Positions 46,103 to 54,385 of a DNA stretch of 64,000 nt are shown one piece after another. The stretch's first letter is position 1; each line of letters opens with the position of its first letter. The notes beneath the pieces were generated by a model that had not been told where the DNA came from, did not search any database, and was given only the letters and a program-made list of their open reading frames with translations. Source of the stretch: Shewanella glacialipiscicola (GTDB taxonomy: Bacteria; Pseudomonadota; Gammaproteobacteria; Enterobacterales; Shewanellaceae); the NCBI RefSeq assembly GCF_023283485.1, contig NZ_JAKILU010000004.1, positions 62,001 through 126,000 on the forward strand, given 5' to 3'. The position numbers were made by a program, and so were the translations under genes.

Positions 46103-47071
46103 CTAAACAATATGATCAACAATTTTTTTAATCTGCCCATTTAGCCATACTAAATCGTCATTGGTGTTATTCGGTTGATTTTTTTGCACTAAGAATATTG
46201 TTGGTACTTCCGTTTCTGCATATAAACGTTCGGCCTCAAGTTGCGACAACTGACATGTATGTAATTCGGAGATATCACTCGCCATTTCGTAGACGACACG
46301 ATAGGGCAATAATGATAGCGCCTGACTTTCACCGAGGTATTCAAACAAACTTGAAATACTGGTAATGTTAATTTCAGTATTAAGATGGATGCTATTTTTG
46401 ATACAAAAATCTTGATAAGGACTGAGTTTAGTCTTGGAGTTACCCAAATCAGTATTCACATAGGGATATTCTGCAATCGTTTCTAAGGTGATATCCCGTT
46501 TGAAAATAGGATGGTTTCGGCTAGCAATAAGATAAACTTTATCCATGTGTTGCAGTGCCGTTGTCAAAAGCTTATCACCGAATGCGGCCACGTCTGCTGC
46601 GCTTTTATTACAGCAAATCCCTAACATAGTATCGCCGTTAATAATATCTTGAGTGGTATGTATTGACCACGGAGTGATATTAATATGCATGAGCTTTTGT
46701 TCTTCTTTAATGGCCTGCATAAGTGGTTTTGGGAAAGCATAGGCAATTAAACCTGGGGCAGCTATTTCCACATGAGATTTGACTAAATTACTATTAGCTG
46801 CTCTGGCTTTATGAAACTTATCTGCACACTCAATGGCTTCTTTTGCTATTGGATATAAATGAGAAACAAACTCATTAGGGAAAAGTCCATATTTACGTCG
46901 AATAAAAAGCTCGTCGCCAAAAATTTCCCGCATATTTTTAAGACTGCGACTAATCTTAGGCGCAGGAATGTCGAGAGCTTTAGATACATAAGTTGCCGAC
47001 TTGTTTTCATATAATGAAACGAGTATTTTCAAACTTAGAATATCGAGCCCATCAAGATTGCTAATATGCAT
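46103..47071 (-). CDS. LysR family transcriptional regulator
   Basis: A 322-residue LysR-type regulator. The N-terminal winged helix (about 8-67, LKILVSLYENKSATYVSKALDIPAPKISRSLKNMREIFGD) is the usual DNA reader; residues 95-300 are the effector-binding domain. It is more AT-rich than its neighbours and faces away from the nrf-like operon. Its likely target is that operon, because a perfect dyad with 10-bp arms lies in the 405-bp divergent gap. The effector is unknown. Confidence 0.88.
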   Translation of the reverse strand: MHISNLDGLDILSLKILVSLYENKSATYVSKALDIPAPKISRSLKNMREIFGDELFIRRKYGLFPNEFVSHLYPIAKEAIECADKFHKARAANSNLVKSHVEIAAPGLIAYAFPKPLMQAIKEEQKLMHINITPWSIHTTQDIINGDTMLGICCNKSAADVAAFGDKLLTTALQHMDKVYLIASRNHPIFKRDITLETIAEYPYVNTDLGNSKTKLSPYQDFCIKNSIHLNTEINITSISSLFEYLGESQALSLLPYRVVYEMASDISELHTCQLSQLEAERLYAETEVPTIFLVQKNQPNNTNDDLVWLNGQIKKIVDHIV

Positions 47072-47476
47072 TTTTTATATCCCTTAAATTGGAGCAAATG
47101 CTTTAAATATTGATTGATTATGGCTTGGTTGAATAATATTAATGTGAAATGTATCTCAACTTTAAAACTATAGCGCCTCAATTCATAAGTGCTTTTTTAT
47201 ATTTATATTTTTTATATATTAAAAAATATAAAAGATGTTTTTAAATATATGAAATTCACTTTGCAATATTGCAGATATTGCAAATGTAGATTTTATGTAT
47301 TCCATTATCAAGATTTGCGCTAAGTAATAATGAGGGTTAATTCTTAATTTATTGTTTATTATTAGGTTGTTATTGCCAAGCGTGATCCTTGTCAAGTAAA
47401 TAAGTTTGCTTCACGTTAATACTAAAGTTGTTTGAAAAAGGTGATAACAAAAAATAAATAGGTTATTGGAGGCGTT
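47072..47476. other. AT-rich divergent control region upstream of the nrf-like operon
   Basis: A 405-bp gap of strikingly low GC content between the LysR gene and the rightward operon. It contains the long dyad at 47260-47284 and a strong Shine-Dalgarno (GGAGG) at its right end. No gene is visible. Confidence 0.6.
47260..47284. promoter_or_regulatory. Perfect 10-bp inverted repeat, probable LysR operator
   Basis: TTTGCAATAT (47260-47269) and ATATTGCAAA (47275-47284) are exact complements with a 5-bp spacer. It contains T-N11-A pairs as in LysR sites and lies about 190 bp from each flanking start codon. Confidence 0.6.
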
Positions 47477-47953
47477 ATGAATACTTCAGCTATTCTCAGT
47501 TATGCGTTTATGTACTTTGTGCTGTTTGTCGCAGTGCCATTCGTTTTTGTTATGTTCGTTATGACCTGTATTAAGTTTTTTAAATCAGGTCCAGATGATG
47601 CAGAACATCACGAAATTAAACTTAAACCCATGCTATTTGATAAACAAAGTTTTAGATTTTTTAAATCATTAAAAACCGTAGTGGAAGGCAAGTACGATGT
47701 TTTTTGTAATGTGCCATTAGATACTGTATTTGAGATGGATCAGCATGATGCTAGTTTGAATCATGATTATCGTCTCGATTATGTATTAATAGATCAAGAC
47801 TCATCCGAAGTTAAAATGGTGATCAGTGATTCTAGTAAAGCAAATAACTCACTAATGAAAAAACTATTTAGTAAGTTCAATATTAACTTTATTGAAATGA
47901 ATCAACAGAAATCGTGGGATGCACAAAGCCTTAAGCAAGCGCTAGCTGTCTGA
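47477..47953 (+). CDS. Membrane-anchored DUF2726-like protein
   Basis: A 158-residue protein with an N-terminal transmembrane helix (7-34) and a cytoplasmic domain. The domain (FRFFKSLKTVVEGKYDVFCNVPLDTVF, then DYVLIDQDSSEVKMVISDSSKAN) resembles DUF2726, a nuclease-like fold often joined to other domains, but key catalytic residues cannot be confirmed. GGAGG precedes the ATG. It heads the run that continues with three electron-transfer genes after 79 bp. Its part in that system is unknown. Confidence 0.7.
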   Translation: MNTSAILSYAFMYFVLFVAVPFVFVMFVMTCIKFFKSGPDDAEHHEIKLKPMLFDKQSFRFFKSLKTVVEGKYDVFCNVPLDTVFEMDQHDASLNHDYRLDYVLIDQDSSEVKMVISDSSKANNSLMKKLFSKFNINFIEMNQQKSWDAQSLKQALAV

Positions 47954-47964
47954 TTACGACCGTC

Positions 47965-47986
47965 GGGTTCAGATCATTCTGAACCC
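47965..47986 (+). other. Strong hairpin without T-run before the pentaheme gene
   Basis: GGGTTCAG and CTGAACCC form a perfect 8-bp stem with a 6-base loop, followed by TGACACTC and not by T residues. It is more likely an mRNA processing or stability element than a terminator. Confidence 0.5.
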
Positions 47987-48032
47987 TGACACTCATCTTC
48001 GCCCTTCCCCAAATAAATGTGAGGACTCCTTA

Positions 48033-48500
48033 ATGTCCAAAATAAAATGGCTGTGGTCGATTCGCTTGGGCGCAATTGCATTGCTTTTAAGCTTTAGTGC
48101 AGCGAGCGCCGAATCACCCCTTCAAATTAATAGTGATGCTGCTTGCATGAAGTGTCACAAGCGAAACGGTTCAATGTTAGGCCATCATGGTCAAGATACG
48201 ATGAAAATGTCCTGCTCAAGCTGCCATGGCGAGAAAGGAGATCATCCCAAGAAGCCAAACGACTTAGTCGTGTTTAGTCTGCAAGAAGGATCTGAGCTTG
48301 ATAAACAGCTCGCCGTTTGTCGCAAGTGTCATACACCGAAAAAACTGAGCGCAGCAGATTGGACACATAACGTACATGCTAAAAAAGTGCCTTGTGCTGC
48401 CTGCCATAAATTACATAGCGCAACCGATCCCATGGCTGAAATGACGCCAAAGGTTCGCAGTGAGTTATGTAGTAGTTGCCACGCCGGCAAGCAGGAGTAA
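48033..48500 (+). CDS. nrfB: Periplasmic pentaheme cytochrome c, NrfB-like
   Basis: A 155-residue secreted cytochrome: signal peptide (1-26, ending AASAES) and five CxxCH sites (CMKCH, CSSCH, CRKCH, CAACH, CSSCH) in about 110 residues, as in NrfB. NrfB carries electrons from the NrfCD complex to NrfA nitrite reductase in enteric bacteria. No nrfA is present here, so the true acceptor is unknown. AGGA precedes the ATG. It is 3 bp upstream of the nrfC-like gene. The symbol reflects family and order only. Confidence 0.82.
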   Translation: MSKIKWLWSIRLGAIALLLSFSAASAESPLQINSDAACMKCHKRNGSMLGHHGQDTMKMSCSSCHGEKGDHPKKPNDLVVFSLQEGSELDKQLAVCRKCHTPKKLSAADWTHNVHAKKVPCAACHKLHSATDPMAEMTPKVRSELCSSCHAGKQE

Positions 48501-48503
48501 GTC

Positions 48504-49190
48504 ATGGAAAATTCAAAAAGAAGATTTCTAAAGGGCACTTGTGCTTTATTAGCAGGCGCAACAGGCGCAACACTTCTTACTACAGTGAATGCCGCAGAAA
48601 GCGCTAAAGCCGAAGCCGAGATTAAGTATGCGATGGTTCACGATGAATCTAAGTGTATTGGATGCCGTGCATGTGAAGTGGCATGTCGTGAGGTAAATGA
48701 GGTTCCCGAAGGAGTGTCTAGAATTGAAATTCTGCAAACAGGCCCCTTTGGTGAATATCCTAACCAGTTTTATCACTTTAGCCGCAAGTCTTGTCAGCAT
48801 TGCGAAGATGCACCTTGTGTCAATGTGTGCCCAACGGGCGCCGCGTTTATTGATAAAGAAACCGGCATCGTTTCGGTTGATGCATGGAAATGTGTCGGTT
48901 GCCAATATTGTATCGCTGCTTGTCCTTATCAAGTTCGCTTTATTAATCCTGTCACCCACGCAGCGGATAAGTGTGATTTCTGCCGCGAAACTAACCTAGC
49001 TCAAGGCAAACAACCTGCTTGTGTTGCTGCCTGTCCAACCAAAGCATTGGTGTTTGGTAATTTAAAAGATTCGACTTCTGAGATAGTGCAAGTGCTGCGA
49101 GCTAATCCAACTCAACGCGCCAAAGTTGCTCTCGGAACGCGACCTAAGTTGTTCCGTATTCTGGCGAAATCTGGGGAGGTAGTGCTATGA
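48504..49190 (+). CDS. nrfC: Tat-exported 4 x [4Fe-4S] ferredoxin subunit, NrfC-like
   Basis: A 228-residue electron-transfer subunit with a twin-arginine signal (SKRRFLKG, hydrophobic stretch to about 30). Four iron-sulfur cluster sets are complete: CIGCRACEVACRE, CQHCEDAPCVNVCPTGA, CVGCQYCIAACPY, and CDFC...CVAACPTKA. This is the DmsB/NrfC/PsrB family, exported folded to the periplasmic face. It joins the membrane quinone subunit NrfD (start overlapping the stop by 4 bp) to the pentaheme cytochrome upstream. It may act in either electron direction. Confidence 0.9.
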   Translation: MENSKRRFLKGTCALLAGATGATLLTTVNAAESAKAEAEIKYAMVHDESKCIGCRACEVACREVNEVPEGVSRIEILQTGPFGEYPNQFYHFSRKSCQHCEDAPCVNVCPTGAAFIDKETGIVSVDAWKCVGCQYCIAACPYQVRFINPVTHAADKCDFCRETNLAQGKQPACVAACPTKALVFGNLKDSTSEIVQVLRANPTQRAKVALGTRPKLFRILAKSGEVVL

Positions 49191-50128
49191 GTGCCTTACA
49201 TTTTGATACCTTAGTATGGCATTGGCCCATTGCCATTTACTTGTTTCTCGCAGGTGTTTCGGCAGGGGCGATGTTCTTCGCTGTATTGTTAAAACACTTT
49301 GTTTTAAAGCAAAACGCTTATAAATCTGGTTTTGTGCGCGCCGCTTGTATTGTCGCGCCAGTGGCGGTAATGGCTGGATTGGGCATTTTGGTCGTAGACT
49401 TAACGAAACCCCTCGATTTTTGGAAGATTTTAGTGTTTTACAACCCTAAATCTGTCATGTCGATGGGTGTACTTATTCTGCTAATTTATCAAGTATTCAT
49501 GTTTATGTGGATTGGTTTAACCTTCCGTAAACCGGTCGATGATTGGTGTGAAACACGCTTTCCTATCGTGCTGAAGTTAACAGCATTATTGGCTCGGTTT
49601 GAGGCTGCCATTACGGGATTACTGGTGATCCTATCTTTGGCTTTAGGAGCTTATACGGGCTTCTTACTCTCAGCATTGCCTGGCTACCCTATGCTTAAAA
49701 ACCCAGTCTTACCTTTGTTGTTTTTAGTCTCTGGGCTTTCCTCTGGTGCTGCTGCGGCTTTACTCGGGGGCGTGTTGATGAACGGCAAGCCTGATGACAA
49801 AGAGGTGCACTTTATCCATAAAGTTGAGATCCCGTTGATCTTAGTTGAAATAGTATTGTTGTTTACCTTCTTTATGGGGCTAGTACTCACCGGCGGGCAA
49901 AGTAAGGTCGCGACCTTTAATGCCTTAGGTTATGGCTTCTGGGGATGGGTGTTCTGGGTGGGTATTGTTGGGTTCGGTTTATCTGGTCCTTTAGCGATGA
50001 ATCTATTTATGACTTCGACATCGAAACGTAAATGGGCTTATGTCGCAGGAACGGCCTGCTTAAGTTTGCTCGGCGTTATATTGCTACGTAACTTTATCCT
50101 TTATACGGGGCAAATGACCATAGCCTAA
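49187..50128 (+). CDS. nrfD: Membrane quinone-interacting subunit, NrfD-like
   Basis: A 313-residue polytopic protein with about eight to nine transmembrane helices of the NrfD/PsrC family. It opens with WHWPIAIYLFLAGVSAGAMFFA, the conserved helix 1 segment near the quinone site. It has no cofactor motif of its own and is expected to exchange electrons between menaquinol and the NrfC-like subunit. It is last of the operon; its ATG overlaps the nrfC stop. Downstream lies the structured non-coding stretch. Confidence 0.9.
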   Translation: MSALHFDTLVWHWPIAIYLFLAGVSAGAMFFAVLLKHFVLKQNAYKSGFVRAACIVAPVAVMAGLGILVVDLTKPLDFWKILVFYNPKSVMSMGVLILLIYQVFMFMWIGLTFRKPVDDWCETRFPIVLKLTALLARFEAAITGLLVILSLALGAYTGFLLSALPGYPMLKNPVLPLLFLVSGLSSGAAAALLGGVLMNGKPDDKEVHFIHKVEIPLILVEIVLLFTFFMGLVLTGGQSKVATFNALGYGFWGWVFWVGIVGFGLSGPLAMNLFMTSTSKRKWAYVAGTACLSLLGVILLRNFILYTGQMTIA

Positions 50129-50177
50129 AGGAGAGTCGTGTATCTCTGTAAGCATAATGATAAGAGTGGAAGGACAT

Positions 50178-50377
50178 CGACAAATCGCGAAAACAGTATT
50201 TAAGGATAATATTGTAGATAAACCCTTGTGATGCTAGCTCTCAAGGATAAGTCTAGTCGCGATTTGTTGTGTAACAGGGAGGTCGCTGGGCAGGATGCCA
50301 TTTTCTAGACTTGACTATTTTGCCCTGCCTCCAAATGGGCGTTGCCACCTTTATTTTTAGGGTGGCGTTTCTTGTTT
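50178..50377 (+). ncRNA. Candidate structured RNA with three-way junction (undescribed)
   Basis: Between the nrfD end and the lrp gene. An outer helix of 11 perfect bp (50180-50190 with 50257-50267, plus two more pairs) encloses two hairpins: CAGTATT/AATATTG (50194-50214, one G-T pair) and CCTTG/CAAGG (50224-50246). AAGTCTAG (50249-50256) is the exact complement of CTAGACTT (50305-50312), a possible pseudoknot. GGCAGG/CCTGCC (50289-50329) and a terminator-like GCCACC/GGTGGC hairpin follow. No promoter is clear, so it may be a processed 3' UTR of the operon. I do not match it to a known RNA family. Confidence 0.45.
50344..50377 (+). terminator. Probable terminator after the nrf-like operon
   Basis: GCCACC pairs with GGTGGC around an 11-base loop and a T-rich tail follows (GTTTCTTGTTTT). 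The stem is only 6 bp and the T-run is broken. Confidence 0.45.
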
Positions 50378-50392
50378 TGGGGAAAATATAAT

Positions 50393-50824
50393 TTATTCGC
50401 CGAGATTATTGATCCATTCACTCATAACCACATGGGTTTTGATTTTGATTATATCGGTATGAGTATCAATGTATTCACGGATCTCGTGTAAGCGGCGCAT
50501 TGAAGGTGCGTTGACATAAACCAGTAAATCCATATCGCCAGAAATTCCACGGCAGGTAATTACTTCGGGTATCGCTTGAAAAACGTGTACTACGTCAGCA
50601 CAGCGTGGACATTGATGCTGGATCTCGAAATAAGCCGATACGCCCTCTTTTTGTGATTCGCTCAACAGCACTTGATAGCCACGAATAACCCCAGTTTGTT
50701 CTAATTTTTTAATGCGCTCAGCCACCGCGCTGCGTGACAGGTTTACCTGTTCAGCAATATTCGACACGCTTTGACGTGCATCCTGACGCAGACTATGAAT
50801 GATGGCGGTATCAAATTTATCCAA
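50393..50824 (-). CDS. Lrp/AsnC family transcriptional regulator
   Basis: A 143-residue feast/famine regulator: helix-turn-helix (4-50, ARQSVSNIAEQVNLSRSAVAERIKKLEQTGVIRGY) and a C-terminal RAM ligand domain (65-140, with GISGDMDLLVYV). The frame begins at a TTG (50824) with GGAG six bases upstream. It contains an unusual CPRC motif (HQCPRCADVV) near residue 71. It is divergent from a YjeH-type amino acid exporter and probably controls it, as Lrp-type genes next to exporters often do (inference). Confidence 0.9.
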   Translation of the reverse strand: MDKFDTAIIHSLRQDARQSVSNIAEQVNLSRSAVAERIKKLEQTGVIRGYQVLLSESQKEGVSAYFEIQHQCPRCADVVHVFQAIPEVITCRGISGDMDLLVYVNAPSMRRLHEIREYIDTHTDIIKIKTHVVMSEWINNLGE

Positions 50825-51075
50825 GGGTGACTCCAGTGAAAATGCTTATATTAAATCTATATACTATTTTGTCATTATTTTGAATGGCAAAAGAATTTAC
50901 TAATTATTTAGATTTTGATTTTCGGAAAAATTTAAGTTGTCCGTCATTTTGATGGTTATACACCAATTTTCCGTGATTTTGTCTGTTCTGGATGTGAGTA
51001 ACACTGAAATTAACGGCAGATTGTGGGGCTAAATTTCACTATACTGGCAGCTCGAAAACCATAGAATATTAGCAG

Positions 51076-52347
51076 ATGAATTCAAATAGCGGAACGATAG
51101 GTCGTTGGCAAGGTGCAGGGTTGATGGCGACCACTTTGCTTGGTACTGGGGTATTTATTTTGCCTCAGATGACAATAGATAAGGCGCAATCTGGCGCGCT
51201 AGTCGCGTGGATATTACTTACTTTGGCCATTATTCCAGTGGCACTGGTCTTTGGTCGTTTAGCGAGTGTATTTTCCCATGCTGCTGGCCCCGCCTACTTT
51301 GTCGAAAAAGCATTTGGTCGCACTGCTGGTCGAACCATAGGGCTGATCTTTTTACTGGTGGTGCCCATGGGGGCGCCCGCCGCTATTTTAATGACCTTTC
51401 AGTTTGTAAATGCCTTGGTGCCTATATCGGGCTGGTCGAAGGTTGCAGTTGAAGTGCTGGTTATTTTTGGCTTGTTCTTGATTAATTTAAGGGGCATTCA
51501 AGTGTCGGCTAAGCTTCAATTTGGCCTGACACTGTGCATAGTGGCCGTGGTTGTGGTGCTGTTTAGCGCAAATAGTTTTCAACCAGACCAGCTAACCATA
51601 CTTGCTAGCCACGGTATGCCCGAAATGCCGACCGTAATGATGGCTGCAGGCATTGCTTTTTGGAGTTTTTTGGGTATCGAAGCTATGACCCATCTCGCCG
51701 ATGATTTTCGCCGTCCGCAACAAGATATGATCCCCGCGATGATGATGGGGACGATATTAGTGGGGGTTATTTATGTGGCTTGTACACTATTACTCTTGTT
51801 AGTCCCTACAGATAAAAGCGTCGCTATGATTGGTGTGTTCGATCAATTGCTAGGCGGTTATGGTGCGCAAGTTATTGGCATTTTAGGTATTGCGAGCGGG
51901 TTGGCTACAGTTAACGTATATGCCGCCAGTGCGGCTCGTTTAGTATGGAGCTTTAGTTGTGAGGGTATTTTGCCGCGCTTTTTTGCGGTAAAGAATGCCC
52001 ACGGTGTTCCTATTCGCGCTTTAGCAGCGTTGTTATCGGTAATGGCAAGTGTCATTGTGCTCACCTATATTTCTGGGCAAGAGCTTGAGCACCTTATCGC
52101 ATGGAGCAATAGTGTGTTTGTGGTGATCTATCTGATGGCGATGTTAGCGGCAGCTAAATTATTACCGCGGCATAATTGGCCGTTAGTGGCTCTCGGTTGT
52201 ATATTTTGCGTTGTACTGGCCTTTGCGCTTGGCGCCAGCATGTCCTACGTGTTGGTATTAATATTAGTGGTGGCGCCATTCCTGTGGTGGCAAAAGAGCC
52301 ACATTATCCGTAAGCAAAGTTTGTCTATACCAGAGTCATTACTGTGA
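51076..52347 (+). CDS. yjeH: APC-superfamily amino acid exporter, YjeH type
   Basis: A 423-residue transporter with about twelve transmembrane helices. The start (GAGLMATTLLGTGVFILPQM) and helices such as GIAFWSFLGIEAMTHLADDFRRPQQD match E. coli YjeH, which exports methionine and branched-chain amino acids. It is transcribed away from the Lrp-type regulator through a 251-bp shared gap and ends 16 bp from the opposing TerB gene. The ribosome site is weak. Substrate is inferred from YjeH. Confidence 0.87.
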   Translation: MNSNSGTIGRWQGAGLMATTLLGTGVFILPQMTIDKAQSGALVAWILLTLAIIPVALVFGRLASVFSHAAGPAYFVEKAFGRTAGRTIGLIFLLVVPMGAPAAILMTFQFVNALVPISGWSKVAVEVLVIFGLFLINLRGIQVSAKLQFGLTLCIVAVVVVLFSANSFQPDQLTILASHGMPEMPTVMMAAGIAFWSFLGIEAMTHLADDFRRPQQDMIPAMMMGTILVGVIYVACTLLLLLVPTDKSVAMIGVFDQLLGGYGAQVIGILGIASGLATVNVYAASAARLVWSFSCEGILPRFFAVKNAHGVPIRALAALLSVMASVIVLTYISGQELEHLIAWSNSVFVVIYLMAMLAAAKLLPRHNWPLVALGCIFCVVLAFALGASMSYVLVLILVVAPFLWWQKSHIIRKQSLSIPESLL

Positions 52348-52363
52348 TCAGCAGGATTAAAAC

Positions 52364-52825
52364 CTACTGGGTATGACTGGTTGTTTCTATGGCAATATTG
52401 CGCATGTGGATTAATTCGCTGTGTTTTAGATAGAGCAAATCAGCAGTGCGGCGAATGATTTGGTCTTCGTACTGGGATAACTGCCCATCGGCGTAGGCCA
52501 GTTGCCACATTGCGAGCAATAGTTGTTGCTTCTGCTCAAGGCTAAATTCAGCATTAATGGCGGTGGTGAACTCAAAGAGTGAAGTGGCGTTGCCTTGGAC
52601 TCTTTTGGCTTCATCGATTAATACTTGCGCATCTGCTTGCGACATTGACAAGGTTTCGGTCAGTAATTTAGGTAATAACTCAGCTTCTTGTGGTGACAGT
52701 GTCTCATCGGCAAATACTACTTCGAGTAACATACTGGCTGCAGCTAGCTTAAGTTGATGCGCCTTGTCTTCTGGCGATACGGCTTGGGTATGCGCTTCAA
52801 GAAATCGTCTTAATTTTGTAATCAT
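52364..52825 (-). CDS. TerB-like domain protein
   Basis: A 153-residue cytoplasmic all-helical protein. It carries a TerB domain with acidic metal-binding patterns DETLSPQEAELLPKLL and ADGQLSQYEDQIIRRTADLL. Stand-alone TerB-domain proteins are common; a link to tellurite resistance is only by name, since no other ter gene is present. It is monocistronic. Confidence 0.82.
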   Translation of the reverse strand: MITKLRRFLEAHTQAVSPEDKAHQLKLAAASMLLEVVFADETLSPQEAELLPKLLTETLSMSQADAQVLIDEAKRVQGNATSLFEFTTAINAEFSLEQKQQLLLAMWQLAYADGQLSQYEDQIIRRTADLLYLKHSELIHMRNIAIETTSHTQ

Positions 52826-52923
52826 ATGTGGCGCTTCTCATGCAGGAGGAATATAGAGTAGAGTCGATTGTGAGATGAAAGTTCACCCTAAGTATCGAGC
52901 TCCTAGGGTGAGGGGATGCTGGG

Positions 52924-53454
52924 TTAAAGTAGTGAACTCAAGCCTTTTGTGAGTAACTCAGAGGTACCTTCTGTGCCATTAGCCTCTAAGTAAGACTTAG
53001 CAATGTTGATCATTGGCATGGCTAAGTCTTTAGAAATGCCTAGTTTTTCAAAGGCATCAAATACCATTGCACTACTTTGTAGTGATGATCCTAAATTACC
53101 CGCTTTTGACAATAAGCCAGAAACGCCTGAGGTTGAGTCTAGTGTAGGTGCTGCCGCTAACAGACTATCAGCATTAGGGATGCTGGCTGCCAGTGTTGAA
53201 TAGTCAGTCGTGCCAAGGCTAGATTGCGCTAAACCTAATAAACTGCCTAAACCACCCTCTGCCTGAGTTTGATTTAAACCTAGCTGTGACATAACGTTAC
53301 CAACCAAATCATTTGACTGAGTTGCTGTTGCCGTCGCGAGCGTTTTCTCCGTTTTGGCTTGAGCACCAGTTAAGTTATCTAGCCAGCCCGCACTGGCGGG
53401 CGCTGCCAAAATACAAGTGCTAAGGAAGATAGACAGGGTAATAGTGTGTTTCAT
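52924..53454 (-). CDS. Secreted DUF2780 protein
   Basis: A 176-residue exported protein with a signal peptide (1-22, ILAAPASAG). The mature part is Ser/Leu/Gly/Ala-rich and mostly helical, with SQLGLNQTQAEGGLGSLLGLAQ and a C-terminal AFEKLGISKDLAMPMINIAKSYL segment; this fits DUF2780. No catalytic motif or cysteine pair is present. AGGA precedes the ATG. Function unknown; it is a lone gene between the TerB-like gene and the rightward yciC-like gene. Confidence 0.78.
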   Translation of the reverse strand: MKHTITLSIFLSTCILAAPASAGWLDNLTGAQAKTEKTLATATATQSNDLVGNVMSQLGLNQTQAEGGLGSLLGLAQSSLGTTDYSTLAASIPNADSLLAAAPTLDSTSGVSGLLSKAGNLGSSLQSSAMVFDAFEKLGISKDLAMPMINIAKSYLEANGTEGTSELLTKGLSSLL

Positions 53455-53644
53455 ATGGAAGCGTCCTTTAGTGGTTTACGCGCTAGTTTGTTGGACAGTT
53501 TAGCGGGTTTGCTTATTTTGTTGCAGTAGTTTTCTGTGATTTACAGTTCACACTGATGATTTCTATTGTGCATTACCAAGGGATTTTCGGTATCCTTAGC
53601 GGCAATTATCAGTGTTAATTCATCTCAATTATTTGGAAAGTCGC

Positions 53645-54352
53645 ATGTCACTATCCGCAATTTTGTCAGAAGCCTATAACTTCTTCCGTAATCATCTAGC
53701 GCAACTTGCTATGTTGACTATGCCATTACTGTTGATCCAAGTAGGGATCCAGTTATGGCTAGGCATAGAGATGGGTAAAGTCGATATAGAAAATCCACAG
53801 TTTGGTGCACCGCACATGATTGCCATGATGCTGTTGTTGCTCACTTTCTCTGTACTCATTGCCGCAGTCACGCTGTTTTTAGAACTACGTTCTCAGGGGC
53901 ACAATCCTTCTGCGGGTATGGTACTTAAGGCCAGCTTACCTTTTGTTCCGCCACTATTATTGGCTGGCGTGTTTTCTGGCTTAGCGATTTTAGCTCCTGT
54001 AATGCTGTTTGCGGCCTTTGGCTCTTTATGGTTGATAGGCTTGGTGATTAGTTTTTATCTGTTTTCTCGATTGGCTTACGTCAACTTTATGGTTGTAGTC
54101 GAACGCTTAACTCCATTAGAGGCCATCAAGGGGAGCTTTAGTTTTAGTGGTCCTATTGTGCTAAAAACCATTGCATTATTAATGTTATATCTACCACTTT
54201 CAGTCATCGGCAGTCAGCTATCTGGATTCGCAGCTATGGGTGGTTTTCCTGTGCAAATGTTGGTGGATACCATTATGTCTTTCATCGGCTTATTCGTTAA
54301 CGTCGCGTTATTCCGCTTATATATGGTGTCTAGAAAACCTAGCGTTGAATAG
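53645..54352 (+). CDS. YciC/UPF0259 family membrane protein
   Basis: A 235-residue inner-membrane protein with six predicted helices. It begins MSLSAILSEAYNFFRNHLAQLA, as YciC-family proteins do. I chose the ATG at 53645, eight bases after GGAAAG; an in-frame ATG at 53612 adds 11 residues without family support. YciC-type proteins are tied to the YciBC envelope-maintenance group; the specific role here is not known. It is followed 33 bp later by the Sel1-repeat gene. Confidence 0.8.
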   Translation: MSLSAILSEAYNFFRNHLAQLAMLTMPLLLIQVGIQLWLGIEMGKVDIENPQFGAPHMIAMMLLLLTFSVLIAAVTLFLELRSQGHNPSAGMVLKASLPFVPPLLLAGVFSGLAILAPVMLFAAFGSLWLIGLVISFYLFSRLAYVNFMVVVERLTPLEAIKGSFSFSGPIVLKTIALLMLYLPLSVIGSQLSGFAAMGGFPVQMLVDTIMSFIGLFVNVALFRLYMVSRKPSVE

Positions 54353-54385
54353 TGCACACTCAATATAGTTTGTAGGGAATCACTC

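Noticed and set aside
47072..47476. Transferred island around the LysR/nrf-like genes
   Set aside because: The gap and the two flanking genes are AT-rich, but there is no integrase, repeat, tRNA or transposase edge, and the cytochrome genes have normal composition.
50281..50377. Molybdenum cofactor riboswitch in the structured gap
   Set aside because: Short matches such as TTGCCACC occur, but the blocks are not in the order of the known Moco RNA, and the element is downstream, not upstream, of a gene on its strand.
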